Source: Diprion similis (taxonomy: Eukaryota > Arthropoda > Insecta > Hymenoptera > Diprionidae). Taken from it: a stretch of 64,000 bases of DNA. The position numbers and the translations under genes are program-made. Every line of letters starts with the position of its first letter. Position 1 is the first letter of the stretch. The stretch covers positions 6,076,001-6,140,000 of the forward strand of contig NC_060112.1 in NCBI RefSeq assembly GCF_021155765.1. The letters are read 5' to 3'. This document shows positions 60,612-64,000 of this stretch, one piece after another. The notes below the pieces were generated by a model that was given only the letters and a program-made list of their open reading frames with translations, searched no databases and was not told where the DNA came from.

Positions 60612-60617
60612 AATAAA
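60612..60617 (+). terminator. Poly(A) signal of the Kazal-like gene
   Basis: AATAAA 83 nt after the TAA stop codon, the first canonical signal downstream, which supports the three-exon model. Confidence 0.5.
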
Positions 60618-60756
60618 TCGTCTTTAATTATGACACCGTCATTTCGATGTGTAAATAAGTTTTAGCTCCTTATATGTACGTGCATGCATATTATATTAAT
60701 TAAACGAGTTGAACGTTATTTCGCCAAAGCGATCCAGCTCGCGATCAGTCTGCTTT

Positions 60757-60787
60757 GAGTGAGTGAGTGAGTGAGTGAGTAGTGAGT
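60757..60787. repeat. (GAGT)n microsatellite
   Basis: Six or seven GAGT units followed by an imperfect AGTGAGTGA. Confidence 0.9.
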
Positions 60788-61550
60788 GACGTAAATTGCG
60801 AGTTTCCCTTGAGAGAGGTAACGGTTACGTTAATTCAGGTTGCAGGAAAGGCTCAGTGAATCGACTTCCGGTATCCGTCCTGAAGTCTACGCTATTATAG
60901 ATGATTTTGTGCAAGAATTAAGGTTTCAGCGTTAATATTTGGTACCATGGTTTACACGATGAAAGGGATAAATTTGAAATTCAGGCGAATTATTTTGGAT
61001 TTTTGTTTTTTTTAATTGTACGTCACGTTTCTATTGAACAAATTTTTCTTTCTTTTTTTTTATCAAAGGATTTTTCTCGGAATAATTATTTATCGAAAAT
61101 CGCGTAAAAATTATTTTAAATTAACAAACTTGAATTCGAAATATAAGATTGTTTATTATTTTATCGCGTTTAGTTGATCAGTGTCTTGAAACGTGTAACA
61201 TTGGATAAAACTTGTTTTCTTCTATTTTGATTATTATCTTTTTGTAAACGAAAAAATAAGATAGCGATAGAAATTTTAATCGGTGAAGCATATATAGACC
61301 GTAGAAATAAGTTTAAATAATAATAATGTATGCGTGGCTGAGAATAGGCGAGAAGAATAATTCGGCATCCCGGTCACGAAGTTGAGGAGGAAAATGGTGG
61401 AGGGAAAATGAGCGGACCGGCGTAAAACCGTCGAATAAAATTTGTATAGAGTATATAATAATGATAATAACAATATACGATAATAACACGACGCGAAGAT
61501 AGTAGTGCATTAAAATAGGCATTACGCCGGTTGGCGTTAATCAGACTAAA

Positions 61551-61640
61551 AGGAGAAGAAGAAAAAGAAGAAGAAAAAGAAAAAGATGACGAAGAAGAAG
61601 AGAAAGGGGGGCAGGGATGGGGAGGAGGAGGGGAAAAGGA
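61551..61640. repeat. Purine-rich (GAA/GGA)n tract
   Basis: An almost pure A/G run on the plus strand that accounts for lysine/glutamate-rich and serine-rich chance frames here. Confidence 0.85.
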
Positions 61641-62288
61641 GGCAATTAAACAGGCAGCTCGCGAAACCGGAGCTCGCTCGCTATCGTAAACCGCAAAATA
61701 TAATTTCCCCAATTGTGGCGGTTGTACGGAAATATAATATCATATATATTATAAGCGGAGCGAGAGGTTCGGTCTGCAGGATCCGGAACTCTCGGGATGA
61801 TTTTACCAGCTCTGTCTGCAGGCGCAGGAATTAGCCAGACGCAGTCCTCGCAAATTGAGTCGCCTCCTGTCCCCGGAATTTAAACATTCAAATTAACCTA
61901 CTTACCAAGTCAAACTCTGTATATTGTGCATTATATAGCTGATGTTATAATGTTTGCTGATTTTCAGACACCCTCGGACTTTTCGAGTCCGCCATTTTGG
62001 TGAACAATTTTGTTTTCAATATTAAATTGATTCTGGGTTTTCATTTTGAGAGGAGAAATCAATATTTTAATGTTGCTGTTGTGAGAAAGAACCAAACTTT
62101 CTTTTCGATGAAGAAACACGTGTGGTTTCAGCAATTTCTTAATGTGTGTGTTTTTGATTTGTAATTTTATGTGTAAGCAGTAAATTTTTTTATTCTGAAT
62201 CCGGGAGGATTTGAATGAAATTTGGACGCTTCGAAGGTTTTAGAAATTCGATCATGTTAGTCTGCCTGTTACGAAAATGCTAAGTTTT

Positions 62289-62290
<2 letters not shown>

Positions 62291-62320
<30 letters not shown>
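62291..62320. repeat. Poly-T (30) tract
   Basis: An uninterrupted homopolymer; its true length may be uncertain in the assembly. Confidence 0.95.
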
Positions 62321-62325
<5 letters not shown>

Positions 62326-63257
62326 ATCGAAGAGACTCGTTGACGCTTTTACTTCCGGCAGTTTCTACTCTCATTTGTTTCCCTGCCTCTCGACGTCAAC
62401 GGATTAACTAATGACCCGAAACGACAAAACCCCAGCCGCTCAGCGCGACCCGTCAAGCTTGTCAAAAGTTTTCGAAATGAGCATTAATTATTATACGGGT
62501 TTCACCGACACGCCGGAAGACCGAAAAGTTGCAACATAGACTTATTATTCCATATTGAAATACCCATTTATAATGACCCTTGACCCAACAAATTGTTCGT
62601 ACAGAAGAATTAAATTACACGGATGCAGGAATTTAGAAAAAACTTGTTTTGGAATTTTTAGTCAGGGAAATTATAACAATGATTTATAATTTTCGGACTA
62701 ATAGTTCCAATACTAAATTTTCAATTCACTTGTTCAAATATTCCATCCGTATAATTCACCCTGATAGTTGCTTGCAAATTTAAGATTCATTCGCTTGAAT
62801 TATTTATGAAGGGAAATTTTTTCATTTACAACGTCTACAAATTAATCTTCACAAACTGTGAATTGATAATAAAAAAAAAAAAAAAAAAAAACATTCATTC
62901 TTACCATAACCATGAAAGAAACGGATTCATTCTTTTTTCAAAAATTCAACTTTACTCACTGAATAAGTAAATAAGTTTTTCTCATCGGGCAGCATCTCCA
63001 TATTTTTTTTTGTTTCAAACATCTGTGTCTTCAGAGTAATTCGGTAAATTTTCAACTGAAAATCACGAAAATTCAGTGAGTTATAATTTTACGAGTAGAA
63101 TAATCCATTTCCCGGTATTTTTTTGTTTTACGATTTTTTCTTTTCATATTCAAATTTTTATTGCTAACTAATTTGCCTTAAAACGTAATACTTAAAGAGT
63201 ATCCCAGAATTTTTTCAAGTTATTCAAATCCACGTCTTCGTTTCTACGCAATGATTT

Positions 63258-63330
63258 TAGACGCGGGGTCACCAGCGACCCCGGTGTAACACCAGTGTTA
63301 CACACAGGATATGCAAAGCGTAAGGGTTAA
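63258..63330 (-). mobile_element. Probable piggyBac-like transposon terminus
   Basis: On the minus strand the sequence starts TTAACCCTTACGC and contains two short palindromes: GTGTAACA/TGTTACAC around CCAG or CTGG, and GGGGTC/GACCCC around a short loop. A TTAA target followed by CCCT and GGGTCRC-type subterminal palindromes is characteristic of piggyBac-like termini. The opposite end was not found, so this may be a solo end or the edge of a decayed MITE. Confidence 0.4.
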
Positions 63331-64000
63331 AACACCGAAAAACAAATATAAACGAAACTCGACTTTTACTGAATAATTTTATATCTCAAATTCAGCCAAT
63401 TCAGTCCAGCTCAAATGCGTGGCTGTGTCGGAATTTACGTACGTATATATTTATACATATATGTATATATACGTATGTGTATACCCGTTCCAAAATGGAG
63501 TTATACAAATGCGCGGTGTGTAAGGCACATTACACGTACGTACAGTAAAGTATAAACTTTTATGGCCGTGGAGCGGTCGACAATCCGTCGTTGTGTGTCC
63601 CTCGGTTCCTTCTAAACATATGCATATAACACGTTTGTGGTATAGTTATAACTTTAAATTTGAGCAGTTAGGACGGGTCGTCTCGCGGTATCAAAACCGT
63701 ACCTCTCGGGGTCAAAATCCAGGGGAATTAATTCAACGAGTATAGTTTAAAACGGGAAAGTCGCTGCGCGTAGTCGAGTTTCTGCTGTACAAAAATTATC
63801 ACAATCATGCTGATTCTGATTTTTTTTTTTTTTGTTCATGCGAAACTAATGATAAATGAAAAAATTTATTTATTAATTAATGATAAATGAAAGGGCGAAA
63901 AACAAAAAAAAAAACAACAAAAACAACGTTTGTCCCTAATTTATTTTAAACATAACAAAAGAATTATTTTATTCAAACTTTAAGCGTATAAAATAATCGT

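Larger units (their letters stand above)
60618..64000. other. Non-coding right end of the window
   Basis: I see no gene. The stretch holds microsatellites, homopolymers, a purine-rich tract at about 61551-61640, a moderately GC-rich patch at 61.6-61.9 kb and a probable transposon end at 63.3 kb. Confidence 0.6.

Noticed and set aside
1..64000. tRNA, rRNA or CRISPR arrays
   Set aside because: I looked for GGTTCRA-type T-loops with paired arms and for regularly spaced direct repeats and found none that hold up. CRISPR is not expected in an animal nuclear genome.

Overview
This window is animal nuclear DNA, almost certainly from an insect and most likely a hymenopteran. The genes are split by introns with GT-AG borders. 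Intergenic DNA is AT-rich with many simple repeats, while exons and promoters are relatively CpG-rich. The proteins resemble insect orthologues (fs(1)h, EMG1, cytosolic GPDH, peroxiredoxin-6). All gene models below were assembled by hand from splice signals, reading frame and family knowledge; no search was run.

Layout. 1-7209 is AT-rich and non-coding: the 3' UTR and/or 3' flank of the BET gene. 7210-16983 (minus) is a complete 13-exon coding model for the short form of the BET protein female sterile (1) homeotic / BRD2-4 (897 aa). Its 5' UTR and promoter probably lie at 17.5-20.3 kb. 21609-22940 (minus) is the rRNA pseudouridine N1-methyltransferase EMG1/NEP1 (4 exons, 236 aa). 25207-33341 (plus) and 37337-45085 (plus) are two tandem paralogues of cytosolic NAD+ glycerol-3-phosphate dehydrogenase with the same intron positions. 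Intron 2 of the second copy holds a complete peroxiredoxin-6 gene on the opposite strand (38789-40886, 4 exons, 220 aa) with its own TATA/Inr-like promoter. 45.1-59.3 kb has no recognisable gene, only GC-rich patches, simple repeats and a small MITE. 59370-60529 (plus) is a small secreted cysteine-rich, Kazal-like protein split over three exons. 60.6-64 kb is again non-coding, with a probable piggyBac-like terminal sequence near 63.3 kb.

How the genes relate. GPDH makes glycerol-3-phosphate for the glycerol-phosphate shuttle and lipid synthesis. Prx6 is a cytosolic antioxidant and lies inside a GPDH intron. EMG1 acts in 40S ribosome biogenesis, and fs(1)h reads acetylated histones to drive transcription. 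The cluster looks like ordinary housekeeping gene order rather than one pathway.

The most unusual structures are: a perfect 83-bp inverted repeat in the last fs(1)h intron; a 651-bp foldback element in a Gpdh intron; a GC-AG intron in one Gpdh copy only; a Gpdh stop codon that overlaps a strong splice donor, giving an optional acidic tail; and the nested Prx6 gene.
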